Of a stretch of DNA of 64,000 nt, positions 47,225 to 56,947 are shown piece after piece. The stretch covers positions 1,941,585 to 2,005,584 of the forward strand of contig NZ_CP029256.1 in assembly GCF_003628755.1 (NCBI RefSeq), written 5' to 3'. Source of the DNA: Christensenella minuta (GTDB lineage: Bacteria > Bacillota > Clostridia > Christensenellales > Christensenellaceae). Positions within the stretch are counted from its first letter, which is position 1. Every line of letters starts with the position of its first letter. A model generated the notes under the pieces. That model did not search any database. It worked only from the letters and a program-made list of their open reading frames with translations, and was not told the origin of the DNA. The position numbers were made by a program, and so were the translations under genes.

Positions 47225-48139
47225 TCAGTTCCTCACTTCCGCGCCTGTAATGTTCAGGAAAACGTCGTCCATCGTTCCCCGCCGTACCTCGAATCCGGCA
47301 ATCTCTTCCCGGCATTTATCGATAATGCCGATTGCCTCCGCTGTGTGCCGCAGCCGGATGATAAAATCTCCGCCTGTTTTTTGGAAAGCGATCCCTTCCC
47401 GCTTCAGGAGGCCGGAAAGCTTCTCTTCCCGTTTGGGCGTGATCTTAAGCATATCCCGGGTATAATTTTCCTTGAGCTCCGCGGGCGTTCCCTTGGCAAG
47501 AATGCGTCCGCGGTCCATGATGGTGATGTAGTCCGCCTGCGCCGCCTCTTCCATGTAGTGCGTGGTAAGGAAGATTGTCATGCCGCGCTCCCTTTGCAGC
47601 AGGCGGATCGTATCCCATACCTTGCGGCGGGTCTGCGGATCAAGACCCGTTGTCGGTTCGTCAAGGAATAGTATTTGCGGCGTATTAACAAGAGCGCGGG
47701 CGATATCCGCACGCCGCCGCTGCCCGCCGGAAAGCTTTCCGTACGGGCGGTTCCAAAACCCCATCACATCCGCTGTAAACGCCGCGGATGTGACCGCGTC
47801 CCTGAGTGCGTCTTTTCCCATTCCATAGAGGCTTCCCCGCAGCAGCAGGTTTTCGCGCACGGTAAGCAGTGCGTCAAGAACGCTGTCCTGGAAAACGATG
47901 CCGATTTCCGCCCGGATGGCCCCGTCTTCCCGGCCTAGCTCGCGGTCGTCCACCAGGACCCGCCCCGCATCCGGCGCGAGCTGCGTAGATATTATGTCGA
48001 TCGTCGTCGATTTTCCCGCCCCATTCGGCCCTAAAAACGCAAACAGCGCTCCTTTTTCCACATAAAAGTCGATTCCATTGACAGCCCGTACATTTCCATA
48101 GGATTTTTTCAGGCCTTCCACCGTGATAATTTTTGTCAT
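47225..48139 (-). CDS. ABC transporter ATPase, DrrA/CcmA-like
   Basis: The 304-residue ATPase has GPNGAGKST, the Q loop IVFQDSVLDA, the signature LSGGQRRRADIA, Walker B ILFLDEPTTGLD and the switch TTHYME. A C-terminal extension of about 80 residues with VRRGTMDDVFLNITG is the DrrA-type tail. It energises the permease encoded immediately downstream. The start at 48139 follows an AGGACGGGAG-like site. Confidence 0.94.
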   Translation of the reverse strand: MTKIITVEGLKKSYGNVRAVNGIDFYVEKGALFAFLGPNGAGKSTTIDIISTQLAPDAGRVLVDDRELGREDGAIRAEIGIVFQDSVLDALLTVRENLLLRGSLYGMGKDALRDAVTSAAFTADVMGFWNRPYGKLSGGQRRRADIARALVNTPQILFLDEPTTGLDPQTRRKVWDTIRLLQRERGMTIFLTTHYMEEAAQADYITIMDRGRILAKGTPAELKENYTRDMLKITPKREEKLSGLLKREGIAFQKTGGDFIIRLRHTAEAIGIIDKCREEIAGFEVRRGTMDDVFLNITGAEVRN

Positions 48140-48183
48140 GCTTCTCCCGTCCTTTCGGTTTTTACAGGGTTTACGTTATCAAT

Positions 48184-48209
48184 AAAAAAAGACCGCTTCA
48201 AGCGGTTTT
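48184..48209 (-). terminator. terminator of DUF554 gene
   Basis: Minus strand AAACCGCTT-GAAGCGGTC stem followed by seven T. Confidence 0.8.
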
Positions 48210-48256
48210 GCGCAAGGTGCATTTTTTCTATGCTAAAGTGCAGAAAAGCCGCCCGG

Positions 48257-48958
48257 CTACAGGGACAGGTGGAACAGGCAGGACACCGGGAAAACAAGGA
48301 TAAGCGCGGGCAGCATATTAACAGCCTTGACGTCCTTGATTTTGGCGATGGCAAAGCCAAGCGCAAGTGTCATCAGCCCGCCGACGGCAATAAAATCGGC
48401 CAACATCGGTTCGCTTATAAGGGGCATGATAAACCGGCTGGCGTAAAAGCAGGCGGTAAGGATCAAAAACTGCGGGAGGACAATGATAAGGATCGCAGAG
48501 CCGAGCGCCGTGGCAAAGATAAGGGACGCGAAAATATCCATCGCGGCCTTGGAAAGAAGCACCGTGAAATCCCCGGTCATCCCCTCGGTGAAAGCGCCGA
48601 AGATATTGGTGCCGCTGGCGCAGAAGACCGTCGCCACAACCACGTAAAAATTCATGTACTCCTTCCGGTCCCCTTCGATCTTAAAATGCATGCGGGAGAT
48701 CGCTTTCCCAAACAGGGCGCGGACCCGGCCGTCCAGCCGCAGTAATTCCCCCGCCAACGTTCCTAGGATAAGCGACAGGATCACGGCCGGAAGGGAAGAC
48801 AGCTTTGTCAGGGAGATCACCCCGATGGCAATCGCGCAAATCCCGAAAACAGTATTAAGGGGCTGCGAAATGCGCTGGGGAACCTTGTCCTTTATTTTAG
48901 CCCCGGCGAGCCCGCCCGCGACGATACACAGGCAATCGATTATTACCCCTACCGGCAT
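48257..48958 (-). CDS. DUF554 membrane protein
   Basis: The 233-residue protein has about seven hydrophobic segments and family landmarks GLAGAKIKDKVP near the N-terminus, FCASGTNIFGA near 112 and GGLMTLALGFAIAKIKDVK near the C-terminus, typical of DUF554 (YqgA/YdfK). Some members are thought to be transporters, but substrates are not established. Single gene with its own terminator. Confidence 0.88.
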   Translation of the reverse strand: MPVGVIIDCLCIVAGGLAGAKIKDKVPQRISQPLNTVFGICAIAIGVISLTKLSSLPAVILSLILGTLAGELLRLDGRVRALFGKAISRMHFKIEGDRKEYMNFYVVVATVFCASGTNIFGAFTEGMTGDFTVLLSKAAMDIFASLIFATALGSAILIIVLPQFLILTACFYASRFIMPLISEPMLADFIAVGGLMTLALGFAIAKIKDVKAVNMLPALILVFPVSCLFHLSL

Positions 48959-49035
48959 GAATGTTTCCTCCCTCGTATGGTTTCAAAGACGGTGTAATAT
49001 AACATACCGGGCTTTGGAAGTCAAGCGGAAGTACA

Positions 49036-49062
49036 AATAAAAAGGCGGGCTTCCGCCCGCCG
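49036..49062 (-). terminator. terminator of the LytTR/DUF3021-like unit
   Basis: Minus strand GGCGGGC-GGAA-GCCCGCC followed by TTTTT. Confidence 0.85.
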
Positions 49063-49077
49063 GACCGGCAGCTCCGG

Positions 49078-49485
49078 TCATTTCCGTTTCATTTTTTTGA
49101 TCTGCTTATTGATATCCTCCGCGTCCGCTTTGTTTTTGATAACAAGCACACCAAAGGTCGCGAGGTATACGACGCCGATCATCCCGAGAACAATTGGCAC
49201 GTAGGGCATTTCCATGGGAATAAAGCCCGTGGGCCCGCCGATCAGGAACACCACCGCGACAATATCGGCCAGGTCGACAATCATCTGCAGCGCCGGGCTG
49301 CTGATCGGCAGCCTGTCGGTAAAAGAAATCATCACCGCGATACACGTCGTCATCAGGAACAGGACCAGCACCGCTTCCGGCACCACGGCCGCAAACCCCA
49401 CCGTAACCGAGAGTATCGTAAACAAAAGCATCAGTACGGTAAAGGAAACGCAATTCATGGTAACGTAAAACTTAAATTTCGACAT
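49078..49485 (-). CDS. DUF3021-like membrane protein
   Basis: The 135-residue protein has four hydrophobic segments and a basic C-terminal tail (KKMKRK). Size, topology and its position 14 bases after a LytTR regulator gene match the DUF3021 membrane partner usually paired with small LytTR proteins in Firmicutes. The membrane protein is thought to restrain the regulator. Family membership is inferred from context and topology rather than a motif. Confidence 0.7.
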   Translation of the reverse strand: MSKFKFYVTMNCVSFTVLMLLFTILSVTVGFAAVVPEAVLVLFLMTTCIAVMISFTDRLPISSPALQMIVDLADIVAVVFLIGGPTGFIPMEMPYVPIVLGMIGVVYLATFGVLVIKNKADAEDINKQIKKMKRK

Positions 49486-49499
49486 CTTCCTTTTCCTCC

Positions 49500-49937
49500 T
49501 TACAGGCCAAGCTTTTGCTTGAGCGTTTCTACATAATGGCGTGTGACGATGACTTTTTCGCCATTCTCAAGCTCCGCCTCCATTTTTCCGTTCAGCAGCG
49601 CCCGCACATTTTTGAGCGTCATTACGTTCAGGATGCACGATTTGCTGATGCGCACAAAATTAGCCTTTGCGACCTGGCTTTCCAGCTCGTATAATTTCAG
49701 GCCGCATTCATAGACCTCTTGTTCCGTATAAACGAAGGTGCGGTTATCCACCGACTCAAAATAGAATACATCCCCGAGCCGTATCTGGAAGGTCTTTCCG
49801 TCCCGTTTGGCTATGACGGAAAAGGAATACAGCCTGATCTGCTCGATCAGTTTTTCAAGTCCGGGATCGATAAGCCCGCATTTGATGGTGACCTCCACCT
49901 CTTCATTGTCCGGCGACTGGTCGATCAGAAGTTTCAA
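49500..49937 (-). CDS. LytTR DNA-binding regulator
   Basis: The 145-residue protein is mainly a LytTR domain: QIRLGDVFYFESVDNRTFVYT, then FVRISKSCILNV and the end VIVTRHYVETLKQKL. There is no receiver domain, which is typical of the small LytTR proteins paired with DUF3021 proteins. It probably controls its own operon and a few membrane or exporter genes. It is first in a two-gene unit. Confidence 0.92.
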   Translation of the reverse strand: MKLLIDQSPDNEEVEVTIKCGLIDPGLEKLIEQIRLYSFSVIAKRDGKTFQIRLGDVFYFESVDNRTFVYTEQEVYECGLKLYELESQVAKANFVRISKSCILNVMTLKNVRALLNGKMEAELENGEKVIVTRHYVETLKQKLGL

Positions 49938-50031
49938 CCCATTCCCTCCTCGTTACGGCCTGTACGGCGCACCGTCCCGCATTCGCCTGCGGGGCATGCG
50001 TCCCTTTTGCTGCTCCTTGCGCGGCCTTCCG

Positions 50032-53000
50032 TCAATTGGTAAAAAATCCAAGCTGCCTGCCCGCCGGTTTTTTGCGCGTATGCGCGGGGCCTTCGGCAAG
50101 AAGTCCGGAAGGAATATCCGCAAGAAAAGGCGAGCGTTCTTCTTGCCTTGTGAGCATAACAAGCTCGTCCTGTGCGCGGGTCATGCCCACATAAAACAGC
50201 CTGCGTTCCTCTCCTTCGCTGCATTCCCCATCCTTCCTGCGGAAGGGAATCAGGCCGTCCGTTACGCCGCACAGGAATACGGCCGGGAATTCGAGGCCTT
50301 TGGCCGCGTGCAGTGTCATCAGCGTGACCGCGTCCGCGGTATATGCCTTCTGCCCGCTGCGCTTTAGGTCGCCTTCCGTTCCGAGCGTCAGGGCGGTTAG
50401 AAAGTCTGCCATGCGGTGATGGAACACCGCCATGTTCCTCAGGCGTTTCAGGCACGCGGGCGCTTCTTCCCCATATCCTTGCCCTGAAATCCATAGATCG
50501 AGAAGCTCCGCAGGAGCAGCCTTGCGCATCAGCGGCGCGCAGGTTTCAAAATGTCCGGCAAGCTTTGTTCCCCCCGCATCCTCCAAAACAGATACAAGCG
50601 AAGCTGCCGTTTGCTTCCTCCGTCCGTAAGCGTCCAATATTTTTTCCGCCACTGCCGGGGCGACGCTGTCCGCCCGCAGGCAGGTCCCGAGGGAAACGCT
50701 GTCCTTCGGGTCGCACAGGATGCGGAAAAACGCGAGCGCGCCGCGCACGCGGCGGTCAGTGAGCGTATTATCCTTTCCCAGCACCACATAGGGGATTCCC
50801 TCTTTTACGAGGCATTCCTCGATCAGCTCCGCCTGCCGGTGCGTGCGGTAAAGCACGGCAATATCGGACAGGCCATAAGCGGTGTCCGCGCTTTTTTTAT
50901 GCTGCGCATGGGCGGCAAGCATGTCGACCCCGCCCACCATAGCGTTAATTTCCTTCGCAATAAACAGCGCCTCCGAGAAGGGAGAGTCCGCCGCTAAAAG
51001 CCGCGTTTTTACACCGCTTTCCCGCTGCGCTTCCAGCACAGGTTCACTGCGGCGGAGCACCGGGAGGGCGCAGCCGATGATTTCGGGCGTAGAACGGTAG
51101 TTCTTTTTCAGGCGTATTTCACGTACAGGCCGGTCCTCTTTGAGGCGCTCAAAGCAATGCGCGTCCGAACCGCGGAAGCCGTAAATAGATTGGTCCGGGT
51201 CGCCGATCACAAAAATTCCTTTGCTCTTTTTCCCCCATGCGCGGATCAATTCGAGCTGTACGGGATTGATATCCTGAAATTCGTCCACAAGCAAATGCTC
51301 AAAGCGCGGACAGAGCGTTTCGCACTTTGCGCCGCCAGCACGGAATTTCTCCAGCGTATCGGCCAGGATATCGTCGAAGTCGAGCACGCCGAGCGAGCGC
51401 AGCCGAGCGCAGTAAGCGTCGTACACCACCTGGGGAATATCGCCCGCCGCGCCGTTCTTGATTTTAGAAACCGCCTGTATTGCGTCGCGGGGTTTCATGA
51501 CACAGTTACACGCGGTAAGCGTTTCGGAAAGAACCGCCTGCGCTTCCTGTCCGTCGATCACCGTTATATTTTTATCCCATTCTTTCAGCAGGCTGAGCCC
51601 AAGGGAGTGGAACGTGCCGATGTGCATTGCCCGCACCGCCTTTTTATCGCCGAATTGCGTCTCCAGCCTCTCCCGCATTTCGCTTGCGGCTTTATTCGTA
51701 AAGGTGACGGCCGTGATCGCTTCCGGCGCTACGCCGCACTGCTCGACAAGCCATGCGATGCGGTACACAAGCGTACGTGTTTTGCCCGTACCCGGCCCCG
51801 CCAGCACGGCGACCGTGCGTTCCGGGGCAGATGCGGCTGCCCATTGTTCTTCATTGAGGCCGTAAGGGTTTCCGCCCGTTTCCACGGGTGCCGCCTCTTT
51901 TGGGCTTTCGTCCGCCTTAGGCGGTGCCGCCTGCGCGGACGCATGTTTTTCCGGTTTCTTTTTGGGTTCGTTCGCAAGCAGGGAAAGCTGGCCGGACAGC
52001 GCCTGCACCTCGCTTTTATCCATCACGAGAATCTTTCCGTATTCGCCGTCGTAGCCCGGATGGATTTCCACCTCGCCGCAGCGCAGGCGGCGGATTCCCT
52101 CCGCGATGCACACGCCTGCCGCCCGTTCGATTTCCGCGAGCGGCGTTTTGCGCAGGATGGTAAGCTCCGGACCGAGCGTCCCGATAAGCTCCAGATATTG
52201 CGCGCGCACCTTCTTGCTCGCAGGCGTAAGCCCCATCGACGAAGCTACCACCTCGGGCAGCGGCACGATGCTTTCAAAATGCTTTGCATTTTCCGGCCGA
52301 AATCCTTCCGCGCGGTCCGCAAGCTCCACCACACGGTGGTAGACGCCCACGGTGATGCGCCGCCCGCAGACCGGGCATTTGCCGCCCGCGGCGGCCGTCT
52401 CCTCCGGCGTCATGCACACCTTGCAGTTCCGGTGTCCGTCGTTATGGTATTTCCCTTCCTCCGGGAAAAACTCGAGCGTCCCGTAAAATTCATCCGTATC
52501 ATGGTTTTCGAGCGCCGCCGCAATGGCGGGATAGCTCATTTCCGTATTGAAGAGATTGGCTTCCCGCGCAAGGTTCGCGGGAGAATGCGCATCCGAATTG
52601 GATACCATCGTGAATCCGTCGAGCGCAGACAGCCGCCAGTTCATAGGCGGATCGGACGACAGGCCCGTTTCGAGCGCATGGATATGCGGCGTCAGGTCTC
52701 TAAAGCATTCTTCGACGGCGTCAAAGCCCGAATAGGCTCCGAACAGCGAAAAATGTGGCGTCCAAATATGCGCCGGGATAAAGACTGCCTCCGGACAGAT
52801 ATCAAGCGTGATCTCAAGCAGGTCCCGGCTCGGAAGGCCGAGGATGGGCCGTCCGTCCGAATGCAGGTTGAACGAGAGCTCGAGCTTCCCCGCCAGCGCC
52901 TCTGCCGCCTCGAGCGAGGGCAGCAGGATCACATTGTGGATTTTGCGTACCTTGCCGTCCTGTTTATAGATAGAGCTGATCTCCCCCGAAAGGATAAACC

Positions 53001-53247
53001 GCGGCGATGCGGGATTGCCTCCCACCTCATCCGCAAGGCGGTATTCCTCTTTTAAGCGGTACAGGCCTTCTTCGGCAGGAGCCAGCTTTTGCTTCAGTTC
53101 CTCCCGCCATGCGGGATGCGTAAAGTCACCCGTTCCCAGAAGGTCGATTCCCTTACGGCGCGCCCACAGGTCGAGATGCTCAGGCACGCATTCCCTGCTG
53201 GTCGCACGGGAATATTTGGAGTGGATATGCAGGTCTGCTATAAACAT
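50032..53247 (-). CDS. PHP-domain / UvrD-type helicase fusion protein
   Basis: The 1071-residue protein joins two enzymes. Residues 1 to about 400 are a PHP-type metal hydrolase (DLHIHSKYSRATS at the start, DFTHP, SNSDAHSP), including a zinc-ribbon-like CKVC...CPVC at about 272-294. A charged Lys/Ala/Glu linker (about 425-470) leads to a superfamily 1 UvrD/PcrA-type helicase: AGPGTGKT near 486, FTNKAASEM, GTFHSLG, DEFQD near 667, GDPDQSIYGFRG, YRSTPEI and TLHAAKGLEF. The fusion is known in Firmicutes genomes. It probably acts in DNA repair, with the PHP part cleaving a phosphoester. It overlaps the small gene upstream. Confidence 0.93.
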   Translation of the reverse strand: MFIADLHIHSKYSRATSRECVPEHLDLWARRKGIDLLGTGDFTHPAWREELKQKLAPAEEGLYRLKEEYRLADEVGGNPASPRFILSGEISSIYKQDGKVRKIHNVILLPSLEAAEALAGKLELSFNLHSDGRPILGLPSRDLLEITLDICPEAVFIPAHIWTPHFSLFGAYSGFDAVEECFRDLTPHIHALETGLSSDPPMNWRLSALDGFTMVSNSDAHSPANLAREANLFNTEMSYPAIAAALENHDTDEFYGTLEFFPEEGKYHNDGHRNCKVCMTPEETAAAGGKCPVCGRRITVGVYHRVVELADRAEGFRPENAKHFESIVPLPEVVASSMGLTPASKKVRAQYLELIGTLGPELTILRKTPLAEIERAAGVCIAEGIRRLRCGEVEIHPGYDGEYGKILVMDKSEVQALSGQLSLLANEPKKKPEKHASAQAAPPKADESPKEAAPVETGGNPYGLNEEQWAAASAPERTVAVLAGPGTGKTRTLVYRIAWLVEQCGVAPEAITAVTFTNKAASEMRERLETQFGDKKAVRAMHIGTFHSLGLSLLKEWDKNITVIDGQEAQAVLSETLTACNCVMKPRDAIQAVSKIKNGAAGDIPQVVYDAYCARLRSLGVLDFDDILADTLEKFRAGGAKCETLCPRFEHLLVDEFQDINPVQLELIRAWGKKSKGIFVIGDPDQSIYGFRGSDAHCFERLKEDRPVREIRLKKNYRSTPEIIGCALPVLRRSEPVLEAQRESGVKTRLLAADSPFSEALFIAKEINAMVGGVDMLAAHAQHKKSADTAYGLSDIAVLYRTHRQAELIEECLVKEGIPYVVLGKDNTLTDRRVRGALAFFRILCDPKDSVSLGTCLRADSVAPAVAEKILDAYGRRKQTAASLVSVLEDAGGTKLAGHFETCAPLMRKAAPAELLDLWISGQGYGEEAPACLKRLRNMAVFHHRMADFLTALTLGTEGDLKRSGQKAYTADAVTLMTLHAAKGLEFPAVFLCGVTDGLIPFRRKDGECSEGEERRLFYVGMTRAQDELVMLTRQEERSPFLADIPSGLLAEGPAHTRKKPAGRQLGFFTN

Positions 53248-53451
53248 TTAATATTCCGTTCCTTTTCTCGGTTCAAAATGATCGCATTTGTTCCTCTCGC
53301 CCGTCAGCATATCGGGATCGATATCCCCGTACACCTGGCAGGACCGTATTTCCGGCATGCCGGGCGCAAAGGTCAGCACGCCGTAGTGCACGCAGTTATA
53401 GCACAGCACGTTTTCCTCGTTGACATAATTCTGCTTTAATTGGATTCCCAA
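53248..53451 (-). CDS. small Cys-containing protein
   Basis: I take the TTG at 53451 as start because AAGGAG lies 9 bases upstream; an ATG at 53493 lacks a ribosome site. The 67-residue product has CYNC, then SC and KC, giving four cysteines that could bind one metal. Its stop is directly against the start of the PHP-helicase gene, so the two are almost certainly translated together. No family recognised. Confidence 0.65.
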   Translation of the reverse strand: MGIQLKQNYVNEENVLCYNCVHYGVLTFAPGMPEIRSCQVYGDIDPDMLTGERNKCDHFEPRKGTEY

Positions 53452-53563
53452 CTGAATTCTCTCCTTTATGATTACATGTTCGTTATTTTTCATACCCGTG
53501 GTCTTTGGAAAGGTATACAGCTTTTTATAGAAGCCGCCGGCAAGATAAACCGGCACGAGCGGG

Positions 53564-53680
53564 TTATGCCCCGGAAAGGCCGCTTTCCGCTCCAAAGGAA
53601 GGGCAGCTCTCCGGCGCATGCTCCGCATCGTGCCTGAGGCAGTAGCCCTTCGCGCAGTCCGCACAAAAATAAGAAGACAT
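53564..53680 (-). CDS. possible 38-aa Cys/His-rich peptide
   Basis: A short frame from ATG at 53680 behind GGGGA encodes CADCAKGYC ... RHDAEH ... CPSF: four Cys plus two His in 30 residues, a plausible zinc-binding miniprotein. It sits between mgtA and the Cys-containing gene, all on the same strand. It could be a chance ORF; conservation would decide. Confidence 0.45.
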   Translation of the reverse strand: MSSYFCADCAKGYCLRHDAEHAPESCPSFGAESGLSGA

Positions 53681-53766
53681 AGGCGGTTCCCCGTTTCCAT
53701 AGAATAACTTTATTATACCACGAAAAAAGCGGCGGTGAACGCTCCCGCCGCTTAAAATATCCGTAA

Positions 53767-56448
53767 TTACAGCAATTCGCCGTACTTTCGGATAAACATT
53801 TTCTTGAGCGCCGTCACGAGCGCCATATATGCGATTACCGTAACGAACAGCAGCAGGAAAAAGCTGCCTGGCATCGCCATCATCCCAAGCTCGCGCCCCA
53901 CGATCGTGTAGGGAATGACCGTGCCCACGGCAATCCCGATGGATGTGAGCAGCGAAAGCTGCCACGAGGCGCGGCTCCTTATAAACGGTGTATGCGGCGT
54001 GCGGATCATGTGGATGACGAGCGTCTGCGTCCACAGCGATTCCACAAACCAACCCGCATGGAACAGCGCGACAAAGCCCTCCTGCGCCGTTTCGCCAAGC
54101 GTGTGGTACGCCCCGCCAAACACCATCGGGCACAGCAGGAAATACATTGCGAGGTACGTCGTGATGTCGAACACCGAGCTCGTCGGCCCAATCCATACCA
54201 TGAATTTGCTGATGGAGGAAGCGTCCCACGCGCGGGGCACGCGAAGGTAATCCTCGTCCACATTGTCCCACGGAACGGCAAGGCACGAAACGTCGTAAAT
54301 CAGATTCAGCAGGAGAATCTGCACGGGCATCATGGGAAGGAAGGGCAGAAAAGCGCTCGCCGCCAGCACGGAAAACATGTTCCCAAAGTTGGAGCTCGCC
54401 GTCATCTTAATATACTTAATGATGTTGGCATACGTTTTGCGTCCTTCGATCACGCCCTGCCCGAGCACCGTCAGATCCTTTTCGAGCAGGATAATGTCTG
54501 CGGATTCCTTGGCAACGTCTACCGCCGTATCCACCGAAATGCCCACGTCCGCCTCCTTCATGGCGACCGCGTCGTTGATGCCGTCGCCAAGGAAGCCTAC
54601 CGCGTGCCCCGAGGCGCGCAGAGCACGCACGATCCGCGCCTTTTGCTGTGGGGAAAGCTTGGCGAACACATGCGTCCGTTCCGCCGCCGCTTCAAGCGCC
54701 GCGTCGTCCATTTCTTCCACGTCCGCGCCGAGCAGGACGTGCTTTGCCGGGATGCCCACTTGGCGGCAGATATAGCGTGTGACCGCATCGTTATCTCCTG
54801 TCAGCACCTTCACGTCCACGCCGTAATCTCGCAGCATCTCGAGCGCCCGCGCTGTGCTTTCCTTGGGCGGGTCGAGGAAAGCAAGGTAGCCAATCAGCAC
54901 CATATCCGTTTCATCATCCACAGAGAACGCGCCGCCCGTATCCTCGCTCAGTCTATGCGCGATTCCCAAGACCCGCATGCCATCCGCGTTATATCCGGCG
55001 ACGGTCTCAAGTATCTCCCGCCGCACCTCTTCGGTAAGCGGGATCACTTCCCCTTTGTATTCCGCATATGCGCTCACCGCGAGCATCTCTTCGATAGCGC
55101 CCTTGGTGATGATCTGTGTTTTTCCCTTTTTATCAGCGACAACCACGCTCATGCGGCGGCGGTTGAAATCAAAAGGAACCTCGTCCACCTTGCGGTAATC
55201 CTCCGCGAGTTCCGCCATCCCCACATCCTGCGCATGGTTCATGACGGCGACGTCCATCAGGTTCCGCAGGCCTGTCTGGTGATAGCTGTTGAGAAACGCG
55301 TGGCGCAGCACGCGCGCATCTTTTTTGCCATGGATATCGAGGGAATATTCGAGCACCACCTTGTCCTGCGTGAGCGTTCCCGTTTTATCCGTGCACAGCA
55401 CATCCATCGCGCCGAAATTCTGGATCGCACCCAGCTGCTTGACGATGACCTTTTCCTTCGACATTGCCACCGCGCCCCGCGCGAGGTTTGCCGAAACGAT
55501 CATGGGCAGCATCTCGGGCGTGAGGCCCACGGCCACGGAAATGGCGAAGAGAAACGCCTGCATCCAGTCGCCTTTGGTAAAACCGTTCAGAAACAACACG
55601 ATGGGCACCATCACCAGCATAAAACGGATGAGCACCCACGAAACGGAGTTCACGCCCTTTTCAAAGCTGGTCTTGGGTTTGCGCGCCGTCACCTGCCGCG
55701 CGAGGGAACCAAGCACCGTATCGTCGCCTACGGCGATCACGATGGCCGCCGCCGACCCGCTGACCACGTTGCTGCCCATAAAGGCGAGGTTGTCCCGCCC
55801 GAGCACGTCCGGCCCGCCCGAGCGCACCGTGCGTCCAAATTTTTCCACCGGCTCGCTTTCGCCCGTGAGGGAGGATTGGCTCACAAACAGGTCTTTCGCC
55901 TGCAGCACCCGCAGGTCGGCGGGAATCATATCGCCCGCCGCGAGGCGCACGATATCCCCAACGACAATTTCGTCAAGCGGAATTTCCTGTTCCATGCCCC
56001 CGCGCACCACGGCGGCAGTTGTCTCTACCAGTTCTGAAAGCCTTTCCGCCGCCCGGCCCGAGCGTGTTTCCTGCACAAACTGGAGTGTTCCCGATACCGC
56101 AACCATCGCAAGCACGATAATAACGGCAAGCGCATCCTGTTCGCCCGGCTCGGCAAGCACTACGTCCGTCACAAACGAGATGACGGCGAGCACCAGCAGC
56201 ACGATCGTAAACGGATTTAAAAACGCCTTGACAAGCCGTTTTAAAAGGGAATCGCCTCCGCCGTAGGTGATGCGGTTTTCCCCGAAGCGTCCGCGCATAT
56301 CCCGTACCGCTTCCTGCGCATATCCCCCGTACGTATTGGAATACCGTTTCAAAACGCTGTCCTGGCTTTTGCCTGAAGCGAGGAGCAGCCTTTCTTTTAC
56401 TTCCTGCGCCCTGCACGTTTGCAGGGCAACGTTTACTTTTTTGTTCAT
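53767..56448 (-). CDS. mgtA: magnesium-translocating P-type ATPase
   Basis: The 893-residue pump imports Mg2+. It has the actuator motif [11 protein letters not shown], the phosphorylation site [10 protein letters not shown] near 350, the hinge [20 protein letters not shown] near 618, and about ten membrane helices, with [11 protein letters not shown] in helix 4 as in MgtA/MgtB (type IIIB). The gene is behind an M-box riboswitch and terminator, so it should be expressed only when Mg2+ is low. Confidence 0.95.
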   Translation of the reverse strand: MNKKVNVALQTCRAQEVKERLLLASGKSQDSVLKRYSNTYGGYAQEAVRDMRGRFGENRITYGGGDSLLKRLVKAFLNPFTIVLLVLAVISFVTDVVLAEPGEQDALAVIIVLAMVAVSGTLQFVQETRSGRAAERLSELVETTAAVVRGGMEQEIPLDEIVVGDIVRLAAGDMIPADLRVLQAKDLFVSQSSLTGESEPVEKFGRTVRSGGPDVLGRDNLAFMGSNVVSGSAAAIVIAVGDDTVLGSLARQVTARKPKTSFEKGVNSVSWVLIRFMLVMVPIVLFLNGFTKGDWMQAFLFAISVAVGLTPEMLPMIVSANLARGAVAMSKEKVIVKQLGAIQNFGAMDVLCTDKTGTLTQDKVVLEYSLDIHGKKDARVLRHAFLNSYHQTGLRNLMDVAVMNHAQDVGMAELAEDYRKVDEVPFDFNRRRMSVVVADKKGKTQIITKGAIEEMLAVSAYAEYKGEVIPLTEEVRREILETVAGYNADGMRVLGIAHRLSEDTGGAFSVDDETDMVLIGYLAFLDPPKESTARALEMLRDYGVDVKVLTGDNDAVTRYICRQVGIPAKHVLLGADVEEMDDAALEAAAERTHVFAKLSPQQKARIVRALRASGHAVGFLGDGINDAVAMKEADVGISVDTAVDVAKESADIILLEKDLTVLGQGVIEGRKTYANIIKYIKMTASSNFGNMFSVLAASAFLPFLPMMPVQILLLNLIYDVSCLAVPWDNVDEDYLRVPRAWDASSISKFMVWIGPTSSVFDITTYLAMYFLLCPMVFGGAYHTLGETAQEGFVALFHAGWFVESLWTQTLVIHMIRTPHTPFIRSRASWQLSLLTSIGIAVGTVIPYTIVGRELGMMAMPGSFFLLLFVTVIAYMALVTALKKMFIRKYGELL

Positions 56449-56583
56449 TGGTCCTTACCTCCTGTTTGAAGTTCCGGACCCGGAGAAACGAGACGCAGTG
56501 CGCCGCCCTCCTGGGCCCTGGTCTGGTTTTTGGTCCGCCATGTCCACGTTTCTCACTTCCTTTCGCAATCAAATCATAGAAAC

Positions 56584-56620
56584 AAAAAATCCCGCCGAAG
56601 CATGAACGCAACAGCGGGAC
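56584..56620 (-). terminator. M-box expression-platform terminator
   Basis: Minus strand CCCGCTG ... CGGCGGG followed by ATTTTTT, between the aptamer and mgtA. Confidence 0.8.
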
Positions 56621-56647
56621 TGTTCCCACAGAAACACACGAAAAAAC

Positions 56648-56798
56648 GCGCTACCGTTCAAGCTTCAGCATCGCAGGGCAATGAAATTGCATTAGTCTAT
56701 GCCTTGGTTTCGACATAAACTGCTGACCCTCTCATAGTGTCTCCACTATTTTGCGGCAGCAATCCGTATCCCTGCGGTAACCTCGCCTACCGAAATCG
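56648..56798 (-). promoter_or_regulatory. M-box (ykoK) magnesium riboswitch
   Basis: Minus-strand landmarks match the M-box: GTAGGCGAGG, then ACCGCAGGGATACGG, ATTGCTGCCGCAAAA, a variable hairpin TAGTG-GAGA-CACTA, GAGGGTCAGCAG, and CATTGCCCTGCGATGCTGAAGC. It is followed by a terminator and then mgtA, the normal target. High Mg2+ folds the aptamer and favours termination. Confidence 0.93.
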
Positions 56799-56947
56799 AA
56801 CTATTCATTTCCGGTTTCCAGTATACCCGCGCGCCGCGCCGTTGTCAACTTTAGTCCCGATAATACCGGAGGATTACGCTTGCAGGCACAGCACGTTTGC
56901 GGTAAGATATCCATATATCAATTAACCACAACTTGCGGAGGCGGAAC

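Noticed and set aside
53992-56037. 681-codon open frame antisense to mgtA
   Set aside because: Shadow of a conserved P-type ATPase gene; no start signal and no recognisable domain. The same applies to long antisense frames at 39080-40747, 41401-42882, 51157-53055 and 31423-32652.
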